Shown here one piece after another: positions 9,831 through 24,800 of a stretch of DNA of 64,000 nt. Both the position numbers and the translations under genes were made by a program. Every line of letters starts with the position of its first letter. The first letter of the stretch is position 1. The notes beneath the pieces are model-generated. The model was not told the origin of the DNA. It did no database searches and saw nothing but the letters and a program-made list of their open reading frames with translations. The stretch comes from Artemia franciscana (taxonomy: Eukaryota; Arthropoda; Branchiopoda; Anostraca; Artemiidae): the NCBI RefSeq assembly GCF_032884065.1, contig NC_088871.1:44316619-44380618 (forward strand), read 5' to 3'.

Positions 9831-12800
9831 GTGAGTTTGTTTTTTGCACCATAGCTTTTTATTACCTTATTATTTTTTTTTTGTTCCTGAGTAATATTCA
9901 AATATAAAAATTACCAAAAGTCATTACAAAAGTGACCAAAGACCAATGAAATAATCAAAACTAAGAATTAAAACGAAAAAAAACAGGTAATATTAAAGTA
10001 GGTATAGATTGTTTATGAAAGAAGTCAAAGTCGCCACGGGGTAATGCATGACCAATGATAGAAACTAAACATTGTGCCACGCAAATTCGTCTTTATGACA
10101 TTTTGTTCGTTTTAGATACCATACGATACCTTTAGATTCGCTAATGTAGATTTTGAAACATCAAACATTTCGGGTTGACGAACTGTAAGTGACAAGTGAC
10201 CTGTATCTATAGTAACCAAAACTCTAAAAGATGAGTTTTTATAGCAATATAAAAATCAAAAGCATCTGCTTATTATGGTGATTCTAAATATATACAATTA
10301 GTCAAGGCTAAAGTTACCCATTGAAAGTTTGTTGCCTGAGAAAACTACTTAATTTTCCAAAATAGGGCTCGAGCATCCCCAAGAGGGCAATTGATCTTGA
10401 TTAAAACCATGCTATTAGATTAAGCATAATGGAGAACCTAAACGGTTAACGTAGATATTTATTTTCTTACCACAGTTAAATAAGTTAATTATTTAATATT
10501 TGATCAAGTTATGTTCAGTCGTGTTTAATTGCAGGCCAGCTATTATGGAGGTAGGTGTGTGCTTTTTGAGACCTATGGCACAAAATGCCTTTTTTGCCAA
10601 TATGTCTTAACACTCCATGAGCCTTCAGGTAAATATAAAAAATTATCTTGGGGGGGGGGGGCATTAACTCATCTTTCTTTATTTGAAATAAACCTAATAT
10701 AGGTGCTGCGCGGTAATAGTTTTCGTGGTAAATAACCCTTCTTATTTTGCAATACGTCTTCTTTGTAACATATAAGATTGCATTCATATACTTACTGGGA
10801 CAAAAGCTGAGGAGGGGGAGGACATCTTGATTCTCTCCAGGGAGGTCCTGAGACGACGAGACTAGTATTACCAGAAAATTTTGTTTTTATCGAAATCTTT
10901 GTCAGAAGAAAGATCACCGATGCGCGTTTATTTGTTTTTTTGTGTTTTTTTTCTTCGGAGGGGTGGTCGTGTCAAACGAATGGTCCTAGAAGATTGGAAG
11001 AGGGCTCATTTGAACGGCAATCAAAAATTCTAGTGGCCAATTTAAGTGACCATAAAATTGGAAGGCAACTAGTTCCCTTCTATGCCCCTTTTCTCCCAAA
11101 GTCGTCCCATCAAAAGTTTGAGATAACTATTTTGTGGCTACTATTTTTACGGCATTTCGTGGATGATATGACCATCCACAGCCCCGGGTGAAAGATTGTA
11201 CATTTGCCTGTTGCTTACGTATAGTTTTCGGTATTGGGAAGTAAACAGGTTTTTTGGGGGGAGGGGGGTAGGAGTTCTGTGGGGGATTTTCTAAGGGGAG
11301 AATTTCCATTGGGAGGGAAGTCTTAGGGGATAAAATTCCCATTGAAAATCTTACACTCTGGGAATTTTCCAGAATTCATAGACAATATTCGTCTTTTTTG
11401 TCTTAATTTCTCTTTGGAGACCCTATTTTACACTTGAAAATGCTCTGAGAAAATTGCCGGGGAAAATTCCTAGGGGTGTTGGGATTCTTTGGGGATTTTA
11501 CATGGGGGGATTTTGCATAGGAGAAATTCTCGACGGGGGAATTACCACCAGAAGAAATTCCCCATGGAGAAATTACCCACAGGAGAAAATTTCTATTGAG
11601 GAAGATTTCCGGAAAAATTTTACCATATAGGATGATTTCCACCATGACCTGAAAAACGATTAGAAATCAAATAAAAAACAAGTCTTTTTTCAAATGCAAG
11701 TATGGTAAGGAGAATTTTTCAGGCAGAATCTTTCGCAAGAAGTCTTCTAGGGGAAATTTGCAGCGAGAATGGAATTGTGTGGCGGAAATTCCCCGAGGGG
11801 GATTTTATGCGAGAGGACTTTTATAAAGTAGAATTTTTCATAAGGGGGAAAAAATTTTCATGGAGGGGGAGGTAGATTTCCTGGTATCATTCTAAAAGGA
11901 TCAGAAAGTAAATAAAAAACACGATTTTTTCATCTAAAAGTAAGGAACAACATTACAACTTCAATTAATAGAAATTATTAAGTATATGAGCATGGCTGCC
12001 TCCTGCTCAATACCCCACTCTTTGCGCTAAAGCTCGACTTTTTGTACCAATTCTTTAAGAATGATTCTTGAAACACAAGACCTGTTTTATAAGATATAGA
12101 AGCTTTGTCAAAGGTGCTAAAGTACTCACTAATTCTGGCGTAAAGAGAGGGGCATTGAGGACGGGGAGCCCCCCTGATATACGGAATGATTTCTGTTTGT
12201 TTTAAAATTTAGTTTTGTTTCTAATTTTCGGTTGAAACGAGTTGATTTTTTAAAATCTATTTCCAGAGAAAGATGGCTACGGATTCATTTTGGCTCTATT
12301 GCTTTTTGGGTGATGTTTTACCCTTTTTTGGATAATCAAGCAAACTTTTCCAGGCTTTGTAACTTTTGATTAGTAATGTTGATCTTAAAGAATTTTTAAT
12401 ATTTGAAAAGAGCACAAACAGCCGACTATGAATGTATATTTTAATTTTTATCTAAAATCCTATTTTTGAAATGTTGGTTACTATTGCTCCTTGTTGCTTC
12501 TTATTTGTATTTTGCTACCAAGAACAGTTATATTTTAAAAATATGTTTTAAAAATATGGAGAATTGTATTATTGAAAAATAATAAAAATATTATTTTTAT
12601 TATTTTTAATAACATAACATTTTTGCACTACAAGTCCAATTGACTTCAATAATTAATGCATATCCAAACAACGAGATTGATAAAAAAAAATACTATGCGC
12701 TGTCATGTCGTTAAAATGGCACATCAGAAAAATCTCAGGTACGGTTAAGGGTAAGACTCGGCCTAAATTTAAACTTTCAGGGACTGTTGAAATAAATCAA

Positions 12801-15800
12801 GACACTGCGTGCATCCTTATTGTCCAAATAAACTACCTAAAAAAATTGGGAATGGAAGTTTTTGGCGTAAGGCATTGGGTTGATATCTTCAGGGAGCATT
12901 GACGGGGGGGGGATTAAGTCGATTTTAAAGTTTACGCTAAGTAGAGGGTGGGCAAAGGTTAATCGAACGAGACAATGTGTATTCAGGTTATAAAACGACA
13001 CATTCGCATTACCTTGGAAACAGTTTGGGGGATGGAGTTGAAATTCTTGGGCACTCTTGTACATAGGAAGGGGAAAGAGGGTTTGATTTTGAATTATAGT
13101 CAAATATGGTGCTTGGGAGGGCTCTTGGGAGGGTGAAGACGTAAATCAACTTCAATTCAGATAAAGAACTACACTTTTGCACTATAAGCTCCTATGGAAC
13201 TTAGAATTCATGCACGGTAAAATAGCGAAACAATGCAAAAGGCACAATGTGGTGCGAGCTTGGCACTCCAAAAACAGGAAGAAAGTCAACATAATAACTA
13301 AGATTACTGAAAACAACTAATGAATGTCGATCAACTCTTAATTATGTAACAATATTAATTCCTTGAAGTTCGGCGATTCATTATTTATTAACGTTAAAAA
13401 AATTATTTCCAGTAAAGTACGAGTGACGCTCTGACTTTTAGAAGGCATAGTTAGTCCTTTTCCTATTTATGGTAATTTCTGTTGGTTTTGGGTCTCCTTT
13501 AAATGACGATAGTAATTTCTGTTCAGTCTAATTGTAATTATTATGTGACTTCATTTCTGCTTGTATTTGATTTAACATTAAATATAAAAATATAAATTTT
13601 ATCTATTGAAAGTAAGGAAGTAGTGGCGGCCCGATGCCCTCAGCTTTTTATGAGGCCCATATCCCCTACTACTTTCTTCCTTTAATAATTTGAGTTGAAC
13701 AGCGATCCCCTCAAGACGCAGGTGTTATTAATTTTCAAAGAGATGCAGGTGCATGTTACGTAATAGGGAATGTTTTTAAGAGGCTTAGGTGTTAATTACC
13801 TAATAGTTCCCTTGAATCTTTAAAAAGCCTTCAGGGCTTTCTTTACCCCAGGATTTCTAAGATTGTTACCTGATAATTTCTTTGATTCTTTAAAAAAAAA
13901 CCTTCAGGGGTTTCTTTACCCCAGGTTTCTCTTGGATCTTACGTAAAAAATTGTCTTTAAAAGCTCCAGGGACTTCTTTACTTTAGGATTAATATGGGTG
14001 TTATGTAATAGGGTTTTGTTGTTACACAATAGAGAGTGTTTTCCTTACAAACGGGCGAGGGGTAGGGGAAAACCTTCAGGGCTTACTCGTGGGGGACCTT
14101 CAAGACGCCGGACCCTAGCGAGCGATTCCAACGGGATCCCTAGCAACTATTTCAACTGGGGACCTAGGGGGACCTAGGGGGCCCTAGAAGTCAATTCCAA
14201 TGAGGATCTTAGCAACCAATTTAACCGGTAGTCCCTAGCCTAATCAACAGGGCTCTAGCATCGAATTTCACCGTTGCCCCCAGTACGCTATTCCAACGAA
14301 AACCCCTAGCAATCAATTCCAACGGGGACCATATCAGTCAATTCCGATGGGTCTCCTAGCATCCGATTTCACCGGGGCCCCTAGCCTAACTACCTGGGGG
14401 CCCTTAGAATCCAATTTCACTGGGGGGATAGCACCCAATTCCATCTGGGCCCTAGCATCCAATTTCGTCTGGGGCCCTAACCTAACCACCAAGAAACCTA
14501 GCAACCATTTAAACAGGGGACCCTATTGGGCCCTAGCAATCAATTCCATCAGGGCCCTAGCCTCCGATTTCATCGGTAGATCCTGAGACTTGGTCGATAC
14601 TATCATCTCTGAAAAACCAACACATAAACACTTATCGGTGATCTTTCTTCTGGCAAAAAAAAATCAAAATTCCACATTTTTGCAGATAGAAGCTTGAAAC
14701 ATCTACAGTATGGTTCTCTGATTCGCTGAATCTGATGGTATGATTTTCACTAATATTTGATGACATTTAAGGGATGTTTCCCCCTTTTTTGAAAAAAGGC
14801 AAATTTTTGCAGGCTAGTAACTTTTGATGGATAAGACTAAACTTGATGAAACTTATGTAGTTGAAATAAGCGTAAAAATCTAATTCTTTTGATGTCTCTG
14901 TTGGTGTCAAAATTCCGTGTTTTAGATTTTTTGGTTACTATTGAGCTTGGTTGCTCCTTACTTAAAGTTCGTTATCACGAACTGTTTGATAGCTCTTGAC
15001 GTTTCTTTAAAAAACTTATTATTGTGAAAAGTTTTTTATCAATACTGATTAAAAATATACAGTAATTTTAAACTTACCTTTAATCTATTGCACTTTTCTT
15101 TTTAGTTACTACGGTAGCTGAGCGTATTGAACCAATCAACAATTTGAACATAAAAACAAGAAGGGTCCTAAAGGGACACCAGGCCAAGGTGTTATGTCTT
15201 GACTGGTGCAGCGACAAAAGACATATGGTTTCTTCTTCACAGGTTAAATTTTTCTTTTTTTCCGTATAAAACAAGCAAATTTTCAGCGCCATAGGCTCAC
15301 GGTGCAGTGGGTAATGGACTCTCTCAATCAGCAAATGATTTATCATCAAATGATTATCCTCTATAGTTTTTAAATAATTCATTTTGTGTGTTTACTTAAT
15401 TTAGAGTCTCCTGAAATATTGTTAACTCTCTCAAACAAACAACAACGTACGTACCTACTTCGGTGCGTAAGTTTCACGGGGCTCAGTCAAACGAGAAACC
15501 GTGCCTCTTCTTTGGGACGGGAGCTGACCACGCTACCAAACGAAGCTTTTCTACAATTATTATACGACAATCAGATCAACATAAAGCACAAAGGACAGTC
15601 AAAGTAGAATCGAGTTTGTTTGAATTAGTTACGAGGAAACTTAAAAAAAAACCATGTGTATTTTAAAGGAATTAGAATATCTGAAATTCAATTGTAAATG
15701 AAATAGAAACTTGTATTCAGTTATATAGTTTTGGTAATAGAGGGCACCAAACTAAAAAAAAAAATAGAAAAATGAAACTTTGGTGAAACTTCAGCAAGAA

Positions 15801-18800
15801 TAAACTAAAAAATATGTGTCACCAATAGCTTAAGAAGGTGTAGCTTTTTTAAAGCGTCACTGTCTTTGGGAATTAACATCTTGTTATTTTTTTACGTTGA
15901 GTTAGTTAAGGTTTTTACTGTTTTAAAAAGTAAAGTTGAGAGAAAGAGTCAAACTTTAGCGTAAAGAGCGGGGCGTTGAGGAGTAAAAAGCCCTTTCATA
16001 TACGAAGTAATTTCTGTTCATTTTAATTTTTAATGTCGCTCCTTGCTATCAGTTAAAAACCTTGTTTTTTTTTTAATACGTTATAAGGATCAAGGAAGTA
16101 TACCAAATTAAAATATTTAATTTTTTCAATTTTTCCAGGGATAATTTGCTATCGGTACCACCAAATGATAAATTACACAGTTTGTCATTTTCCGCTAGAG
16201 CGTAATTCATCTTGTATTGTTGTTGTTCTAAATTCATGTTCATCTTCTTCAACTAAAAAAATATATATCTTCAGAGAAATTTTCCGCTATCGGGAAATTG
16301 ATTTCGGAGTAATACTAGTTGGAATAGTGAGAACTATTCCCTGCTGACATGCTTAAACAGCACATTTTCAGACTTTTGAGATGATTGCCAGAACCGTTTC
16401 CTAGAATATTGTCAAAAAGGGGGTTTGCAGGTGAATATCGACAAAAGGATAGTTGCAAATCAGTACGACTAAACATTCCCTTGTTGGTCCTCAATTTGAA
16501 AATAGCTAAGTAAACTACATAAGATAAGAATTATTAATAGTGATATATACATTCGATAATAAACCATGCTAATCTAAACTGTTTTTGGTAATTGTCTTGG
16601 ACGTCTGGGATGGCAGATACGCCTTTTAAGCTTTTCTGGGACTAGTAGCGTAGAAAGGTCTTTTGCTCCCAGGGCCGGGTTTCAACTTACCCCCCCTTTT
16701 TAGGAATGTGTCAAATAGAAATAACTATAAATCCATGTTAAAACGAATACAATGAAAATAGCTTGAAAGCAATGTTTTGTGAGGATAAAAATTGACTAGT
16801 AAACATGAAAAACTGAGGAAAAACAGACTTTTTGGATCAATTCTTTGTCATTAATCCAAGGATGGCACCCAGGGCGGTCAGCCCCTCCACACCCTGCTTC
16901 CTACACCACTGGGTGAGATTTCTGAGATGGTATAACAACTGGTTTTCTAAGATGGCATAGCAATAATTTGAAAAATCAACAAAGTGAGTTTATGCAATTC
17001 TCTACTTTTTCTTCTATATCTTCCTTCTATTTCGATTCTATATCTCGACCATAAGAAGTAAGGAAAGACAAAGGTACACAAAAATGAATTGAAACACAAT
17101 AGAAATAAAATTTAATTTCGAGAGGGCAACTTGAAAGATAAAAAAGTAGCTAGTTGCCATCGCTCAGGATCAATATCTTATAAGTAATCCTTTTAAATTC
17201 CCTTATAAAGGGGAAAAATTGAGGCATTCAATTCTAAATAATCTGAAGTTGAATATTCAAGTCAATTGACATCTTTTCTAGGATGGCAGAATTATAATCT
17301 GGGATTCTTTTACGACCAACAAAGAGCATGCCGTTACAATGCCCACGACTTGGGTAATGACCTGTGCATACGCACCATCAGGGAATGTCGTTGCCTGTGG
17401 GTGAGTTAATCTAAATACTCCAATTAAGTCAGGTATGTCCTGGGAAACTCAGGGACTCAAGAGATACTTACATCCTGTTAACTTCTCTTCAGAGAAGAAG
17501 AATAAAAAACCCTTAAATGTGATCTTCATGGGACCAAAGTTATAAAATGCACCAAAGACGGTGCATTCAAAGAACGAATGACAGTGCGACATATTTTATA
17601 GATTGAACCAAAGACTATATTTTACTATTGAGACTGCAATCACTAATTGGCTAAACGAAAAAATATTTGCACAATTAGAACTCATTTTCACAGACACAAA
17701 AAACTCAGTAATATCAACTGAGGGTGGGCTCTGGATGTAACGAATGTAAAAAAAAAAAAATGTGTAATGCAGAAACAAATGATTCCTTTTAGGTGGAGAC
17801 CCTTTCTTTCTTATAAAATTGCTTTTAATGTCCTTTTTTTTAGAAGTGCTTGTATTGTTTGATGAAAAGAAAAAAATTAAACAGCAGCTCTCAAATACAA
17901 GTGCTTTGTGTTCTAACCTCTTAGGTTAAAATCATACCTACGCTAACTCGTTATTTTCCAAATATACAGACAAAAAAAAATCAAGCGTAGGTTCGCTTGA
18001 GCAATACCAAGAAATTAATAAAGCTGGAAACGTGACAGTGTTTTCTAGACTTTCTTAAATTTACAAGAAAATGTGGCATAAAAATGTAAAAATTATTTTC
18101 TGAATAGTAAACCTCAGAAATCAGGGACTAGTGTGAGGGCCAAAGACCCAAGTTGCCAAAGTAGTGAGTAAAGGGAGCAAAAAGAGGGTATTTGCAAGGG
18201 TAAATTCTGCTCTTTTGTAATTTATCCCGTAATTTGTAATCCTATTTTTATATGAGATTGCTCTGATTATTTGTAAGGTTTTAGTAAAGTACTTGAACAT
18301 ATCTTTTCTTGAAGCTATACATGAAATCTGACCGTCCGTTCCGATTGAGACATTCTGTTAAAGCCATCGTTTGATTCCTTTTTGTGAAGATTCAAGGATT
18401 CTGCATTATATAGGTCGTATTTGAAACGCTTGACCCTAATTATTATGTAAAAAAGTAAAGTTCCTCACGCAACAAGTTTGAGGACTAACTAAGTAATTGA
18501 CAGTTTCATATTACGTTGGAATTATATGTATTTTATAATCTGTTGCAATCACTGAAGCACTAGAAATAGTGTGGGAAGCGCGTACACTTTAAATTATAAT
18601 TTTACTAATCATAATTCAGTTTCATCAATCGATAAACTGAAGTTAAAAATACAGATAAGAAGCAAGTCAAGAAGTCCGTATATCATGCAAGGAAAAAAAA
18701 AATCCTATATGGACAAATATATATTGACCATCAAAAGTAACAAAAGCGGTGGTTTCTTTTAACTTTTTAAAATTATTTCAGTTACTTATGGTTTTGGAAT

Positions 18801-21800
18801 TAAGTTTCAATTGAAGAATGCACATGTTACAAATTGAAAATAGGCCCAAGTAGAATGTAAAGAATTCCTAATTAAAAACTTTAAAATCATGAGAGTCGCA
18901 AAAAGAATTTTATTCTGGAAAAACTAATGTTAGCTCCAGTTTTTGCCAGATCTGCTTTGGAACTCAAATTCTACTATGTCGAAATTATTTTTTAGTGTTG
19001 GTTCGTTTTCGAATATAGAAGGTTGCATGTTTTCTTGCATACAATTCTTGGCATAAAAGGTCTAAAATATACTAAACATTTAAAATCGAGAATTGTAGTC
19101 GATTTTTACATCTTATAGAAGACTTTTCTCCACTTAGGGTTTCAGCAAAAAGTAGCCGATTTTACAGAAGACATATGCAATTTATGTTCTGCAATGTTGC
19201 AAATTGTTTGCAGCTTATAAGTTTTTTTTTCTTTTCATTTTTCGTTATCTACGATCAAGATAAACCTAAAAAGGAAATATACCAAAACTTGATGATAATA
19301 TAATATTTTAGAAACAAAATTATTGAAACTACGACAAAGAACTATGGAAAGCAGGCTGTACAGAACGCGTTATACTAAATACCCAACCCAAACCCTAACC
19401 ACCTCCAAATGTTTAATCAAAATATACCTACATCGTAGTTTTCTCACTTAAAGCTTTTTCTCACTTTAGATTTTTAAAATTATTTCAGTTACTTATGGTT
19501 TCGGAATTAAGTTTCAATTGAAGAATGCACGTGTTACAAATTGAAAATAGGCCCAAGTAGAATGTAAAGAATTCCTAATTAAAAACTTTGAAATCATGAG
19601 AGTCGCAAAAAGAATTTTATTCTGGAAAAACTAATGTTAGCTCCAGTTTTTGCCAGATCTGCTTTGGAACTCAAATTCTACTATGTCGAAATTATTTTTT
19701 AGTGTTGGTTCGTTTTCGAATATAGAAGGTTGCATGTTTTCTTGCATACAATTCTTGGCATAAAAGGTCTAAAATATACTAAACATTTAAAATCGAGAAT
19801 TGAAGAAAAAATAAGGAAAATTGAAACCTGTCTATTTTGAAATAAGGATTTACAGTATTATTTCCTAAAAACTTATAAGGAACACAATTTTTCCTCGATT
19901 GTCGAAGAGATAATAGGATATTCTATCAGTATTCAAAATTATTTGATTTCTAAACAGTATAGCTTCGAAGCTAGGACTTTTTACCTTGAAAAGATTTAGG
20001 GAGTTCGGAGAATAAAAAAAAAAGAAAGAAATTTCGTTTTTGGAACACGAATGTTAGTTCTATATCCTAGAGAAGTAAAATGTGTCTATCTGCGTTGAAG
20101 CAATAACAAATCTTATCTAGAAAAAGGAACCTTAAAATTTGACAACTTTAGAAACTATTTCCACGTGAACGAATCAATTTCGTGTTTAAGTTTCGTATAG
20201 TCATGAATAATTTTCATTGTGTTACTCGATATGTGTTTAATACGTTAAAAAAAAAAAATAAAAAAATTCAAAACACAGCCCCAAAAATGGTATTTGGTTT
20301 TCAAAATTGACTTTTGCAGAAATATTTTCAAAAGATTAACAAGAGATGTGCAATTTTGTTCTCAGATTCTCAGAGAGATAATTTAATGTTCTTCAAGAGA
20401 ATGTCATAGAATTTTTCTTAAATTTTGTATTCTCGCAACAAGGATAGTTTGGTTTTGGCACCATAAGTAGCATGGCACCTCTTTCTTCACGATTTACAAT
20501 TTTTTTGTTTGCAGAAAAATTTACAAAAAAGGTTTCTTCATACCAAACGTGCTACATAAGAAGTCACTCCCAAACCAATTTGTGTAACAAAGAGGTCACA
20601 CCAAATCGGTAATAAGACTCAATCACCAGCATATCACCTTTGTCTAGCTCTTATGACAACTGTGATGCTAAACCAAGTAAATAAAAAGTTATTAGCCAGG
20701 CGCGTCCATCAATCATATTTAAGTTTGACAGCTTCCTGTTTTAAAAATTAGATCTTCCAACATTATATTGCCCTAATTCTTCCATGTTTGAACAGGGAAA
20801 ATACATTTAAGTGTGAGAATAAGTTTCATGTCCCTTCGAGCTTAGTGTCCTTGGGAGCCCCATGTGACACCCAGACTGACTGCTACCCTCTATCCCAATT
20901 TCTAATTTTTGACAATTTTATATTTTCATATTTGACCCCATCCCCTCCCTCCTTCTATAAAAATGATATTATTCTCATATTGAATTAGTAATGGCTTACT
21001 TTTTACACGATAATATGTATAAATCCTTCTTTCGTTGACTTTACTCCAATTTTTCTAAATTTTCGTACTGCCTCTTAATTTTTCCAGATTCTTTTTATTT
21101 TCTGGTATTTTATAATATACCTCCTTGCCATATCGAAATTGTGAACACTCAACATAATATTTTTGAACAAAATTGGATAATTTCTCTGGTGGGTTAAGGA
21201 AAGATTCTTTTTTTTAAGATTTTCAAAATGGAGCGGATCTCCCTTTCCTTCCCTCTTTAAAAGTCAGATCAGTTCCATTTTACATTAATAGTGGTCGAAA
21301 TTTTCCCCAAGAGTATACAAAAGCCTTTGAAATTTCACTACTAATTTGGAATTTTTCAGATTCTTTTTATTTTCTGAATTTTAAAATATATTCCTTTGCC
21401 CAAAAATTCCCTTCTCCCCAGTTTTTATGGCATAAAACTGGAGATATTTATAATCTTTCAGATGAATTTATTTATAAAATAAATGAAACCGCAGAGAAAC
21501 ATTCAGAAAAGCTCAAAGGATTCACAATATCACCCATCGAAGCTCGAGATATTCATGCAGCCCAAACCGATTATATATCCTATAGTTGGACAAAAAAGTC
21601 CCTCTGTGCTACGAAGAAGATTACCACGCGTGGTAATTACCACATGATGACTCCAATAAACGCACCTGAATTTCCCATTGCTAAGAGTTTTGTTAGATGT
21701 ACCCTTCCGTCTCGGGGAATATTACAAAGGCTTTATGAAGATTAAGGAAAAATATTCTTCTAAATTTGTTTATACATCACATATATCCCTGTTATTAACC

Positions 21801-24800
21801 ATTCCAATGAATTTTACTGCTGAGAATTGAGCTCTGTTGTCGAGGATGTATTCTCTTGTGCCTAATATCTTATTAGCAAATTAGTGAATTATAATATATT
21901 AGTAAATCTAATTTAAAGCTTAGTAAATCTTTCTTAAAATTCTCATTATTTTGTAGTTTTTTTCTGCTTATTTATGATTTTGTTTTGACAGCCTGTTATA
22001 CATAATTTGGTCTGCCGTATTGCTCTTATAGGCGCAATACTAAGCCTGGATATATTTTTATACTTAGAGAAAATGTTGGCTTGTTTTACCAATGTTGTTT
22101 GTTTGTTTGTTTGCTATATTTTTTTTCACTTCTTCACCACATTTTTTTTTCGTAAGGTATTTACAATCACTTCTTAGCATAGGAAAAACCTGAAATGTCA
22201 GAGGTATAATTTTTTAATTTTTAGTGGGCTTGACAACCAGGTCAGCATCTGGCCAGTAAGTTTTGACGAGGAGCCAGTTTCGAAAAGACGAGCAGTTGGT
22301 ACTCACACGTCCTATCTTTCTCACTGCCTATTCCCAAGTTCGGATCAACAGGTATTTTTGTGGTAATTATAGTCATTCCCATCGTCACTTTGATCATGTA
22401 GCCACATTGTCGCAACCCGGCCACTATCAAGGAGCACCGACTTTAAGATATTACGTATCTTACTGGCCCAAGCACTGCATATACCTGTGTCATGCGTGGT
22501 GAAACTGTTTGGAACAGGCGGTGCTCCATCTGTCCAGTAAGGTTTTCCAAAAACCCAGTTCCTATCTTAGGATAATGATGTAATGTTGTGGTAATTATGA
22601 TCATTTCTATTGTCATATAATTGATTTGGTTTTCTCTCTAATTTGTGTCTAAGGGACCTGGGACACTATTGAAAACTGTTTCAACGAAATCAAATTCATT
22701 TTTATTCTGTGGAGGACCTTTATAAACATGAGAGAAAATTTTGTTCATATAGGCTTCAAATTAGCACACAACATTGTTCCTAATTTCTTCATAATATTAC
22801 TCGAGAAACTACTAAAACAAACGATACGAATAAGCTCCAATTTCTCGACTATCAGCTTTGCTTTTCTGACTTGAGTTCCAGGTTAGTCTTCACCCTTCAT
22901 CTATGAAACGTGGTTTACCCACATTATCCCTTTTTTACCTTCATGGGGCTTGGTATCTGGATCCATTTTTTTGATACTTTATTATTTGACATAAAACTGT
23001 TCAAACAAGCAGGCTGTTTAAGACTGTCCTGACACAAGCCGGTGGGGCCCAGGCCATCTGTAATATTTTCCTCAACTTTTTATTCCAAGGACGTTCCAGA
23101 GTCATAGTTTACAACTATCTTTACTGTAGCTTGTAGTACCCTAATCTTAGAGATGATTTACCTTTTTGCACTTAAAAACATTTTTTCACACACAAAACAC
23201 TGCTACTTTATTTTTTTAAGTCCTCACTTACCGAGCATCCTTATTAAAGCTCTGACTAGTTGTATGAAACTATCTGCACAGTCAATTTCCCCAGGGCCTA
23301 AAGGAGAAAAAAAACAGTAAGAAGATGAGTCAATTAGTCTTTCTAAAATCAATACTCAAAATGATGTTAAATTTCAAACCTTCATATTTTATAACAATCC
23401 ATCATATCTACAAATGTCGCTCTGACAATGTCATAACACTCTTTATAGATCTTTACATGGGTAGACATAGTCTAAATGTTTGGGAGGGGGACACAAACAA
23501 AACATTGGCTTCTTCATTGGTATTCCTCCCCCAATTCGCCCTTGCAATTAGTCCAACTACCAACCTTCTAGTAAGGGGTTATGTGTCCCTAAAACAATCC
23601 TCTGTATCTGCCATTTAGTCTTTCGCTTGTGCTATTGGTTAGGGTAAAGCTACATTTGCATTTGACGTTTTACAGAGCAAACGGCAAATAAGTCAGACAT
23701 TTTACCACTGGTCTGTTCTACGCTGTATTGAACATTTTTCTATTGTAATTTTATTGTCCTTTGTGTACACTCTTTTTAAACTGAAACTCCGCATTTTACG
23801 CTTTAGGCACTATATTTTTTAACCAGATACCCAGCATAGGTGTAGACGAAACTTCAGGACTACCTTAGGGACCTTTACTTCATCTTGAAAAACTTTAAAC
23901 TTTTTCTAATTTAAGATATGTTCCACATATCAATGTTCATTCATTATAATTAATTATTTACTATTGAATTCATCCTGAAATGAGTCGTAACTACAAATTT
24001 TACCCTTCTTGCTCATACACAAAAAGTATTAATTGACTGAATTTTTTTTAATATCTGGTCAACTGGACTTGGCTTTATGGTCAAGTTTATTTTCTGGTTG
24101 ACAAATAATTAATTATCAACAATGGGGATTACTGTTCTTGGACGCATCTTCAATCATAAAGAGGTTATTCTTGTGTAAGTCAGTGCGTTTCGGGTTCAGT
24201 AGCCCTGTTGCTAATTACTATTTTATTTTATTTTTTAAAGATTCTTACTGGAAGCGGAGACTCAACATGTGCGCTATGGGATGTCGAGTCTGGACAACTC
24301 CTACAAAGCTTTCATGGCCACGGCGCGGATGTCATGTCCATTGATGTGGCAAAATCCGAAGCACAAAATACATTTGTTTCTGGGGTAAGCTATATTTCAA
24401 CTTGTTTTAACGCACATGACCAATTCAGAACCCAATTGAATTGAGTAAATAAGAACAAAATCAAACAGTTCGTGGTAACGAACTGTAGTAAGGAGCGACC
24501 CGGCTCAATAGTAAACGAAACTCTAAAAAACGGAATTTCGATGCTAAAAGATATATCAAAAGAATCAGATTTTTATGCTGATTTTAAATATATAAGTTTC
24601 ATCAAATTTAGTCTTTGTCATCAAAAGTTACGAGCCTGAGAAAATTTGCCTTATTTTGGAAAATAGGGGGTAACACCCCCTGAGAGTCATAGGATCTTAA
24701 CGAAAATCACAACATCGAATTCAGAGTATCAGAGAACCCTATTGTAGAAGTTTCGAGCTCCTATCTACAAAAATGTGGAATTTCGTATTTTTTGCCAGAA

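Larger units (their letters stand above)
9831..15105. other. Gbeta5 intron 1, repeat-filled
   Basis: It contains diverged palindromic-family sequence (about 10330-12240), unit repeats at 13690-14580 and a family end at 14790-14990. The stretches 9831-10330 and 12250-13620 hold nothing I can name. Confidence 0.6.
17401..22224. other. Gbeta5 intron 3
   Basis: 4.8 kb. It holds the 332-bp direct duplication (18764-19802), a Cys-rich fragment near 20.8 kb and an exon-like ORF at 21422-21745, described separately. The rest is AT-rich with homopolymer runs and nothing named. Confidence 0.6.

Noticed and set aside
14347-14586. 79-codon ORF
   Set aside because: It only reads through the CCCTAGCA minisatellite.
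15386-15666. Two overlapping + ORFs after exon 2
   Set aside because: Neither matches a family I know; Gbeta5 splicing is complete without them.
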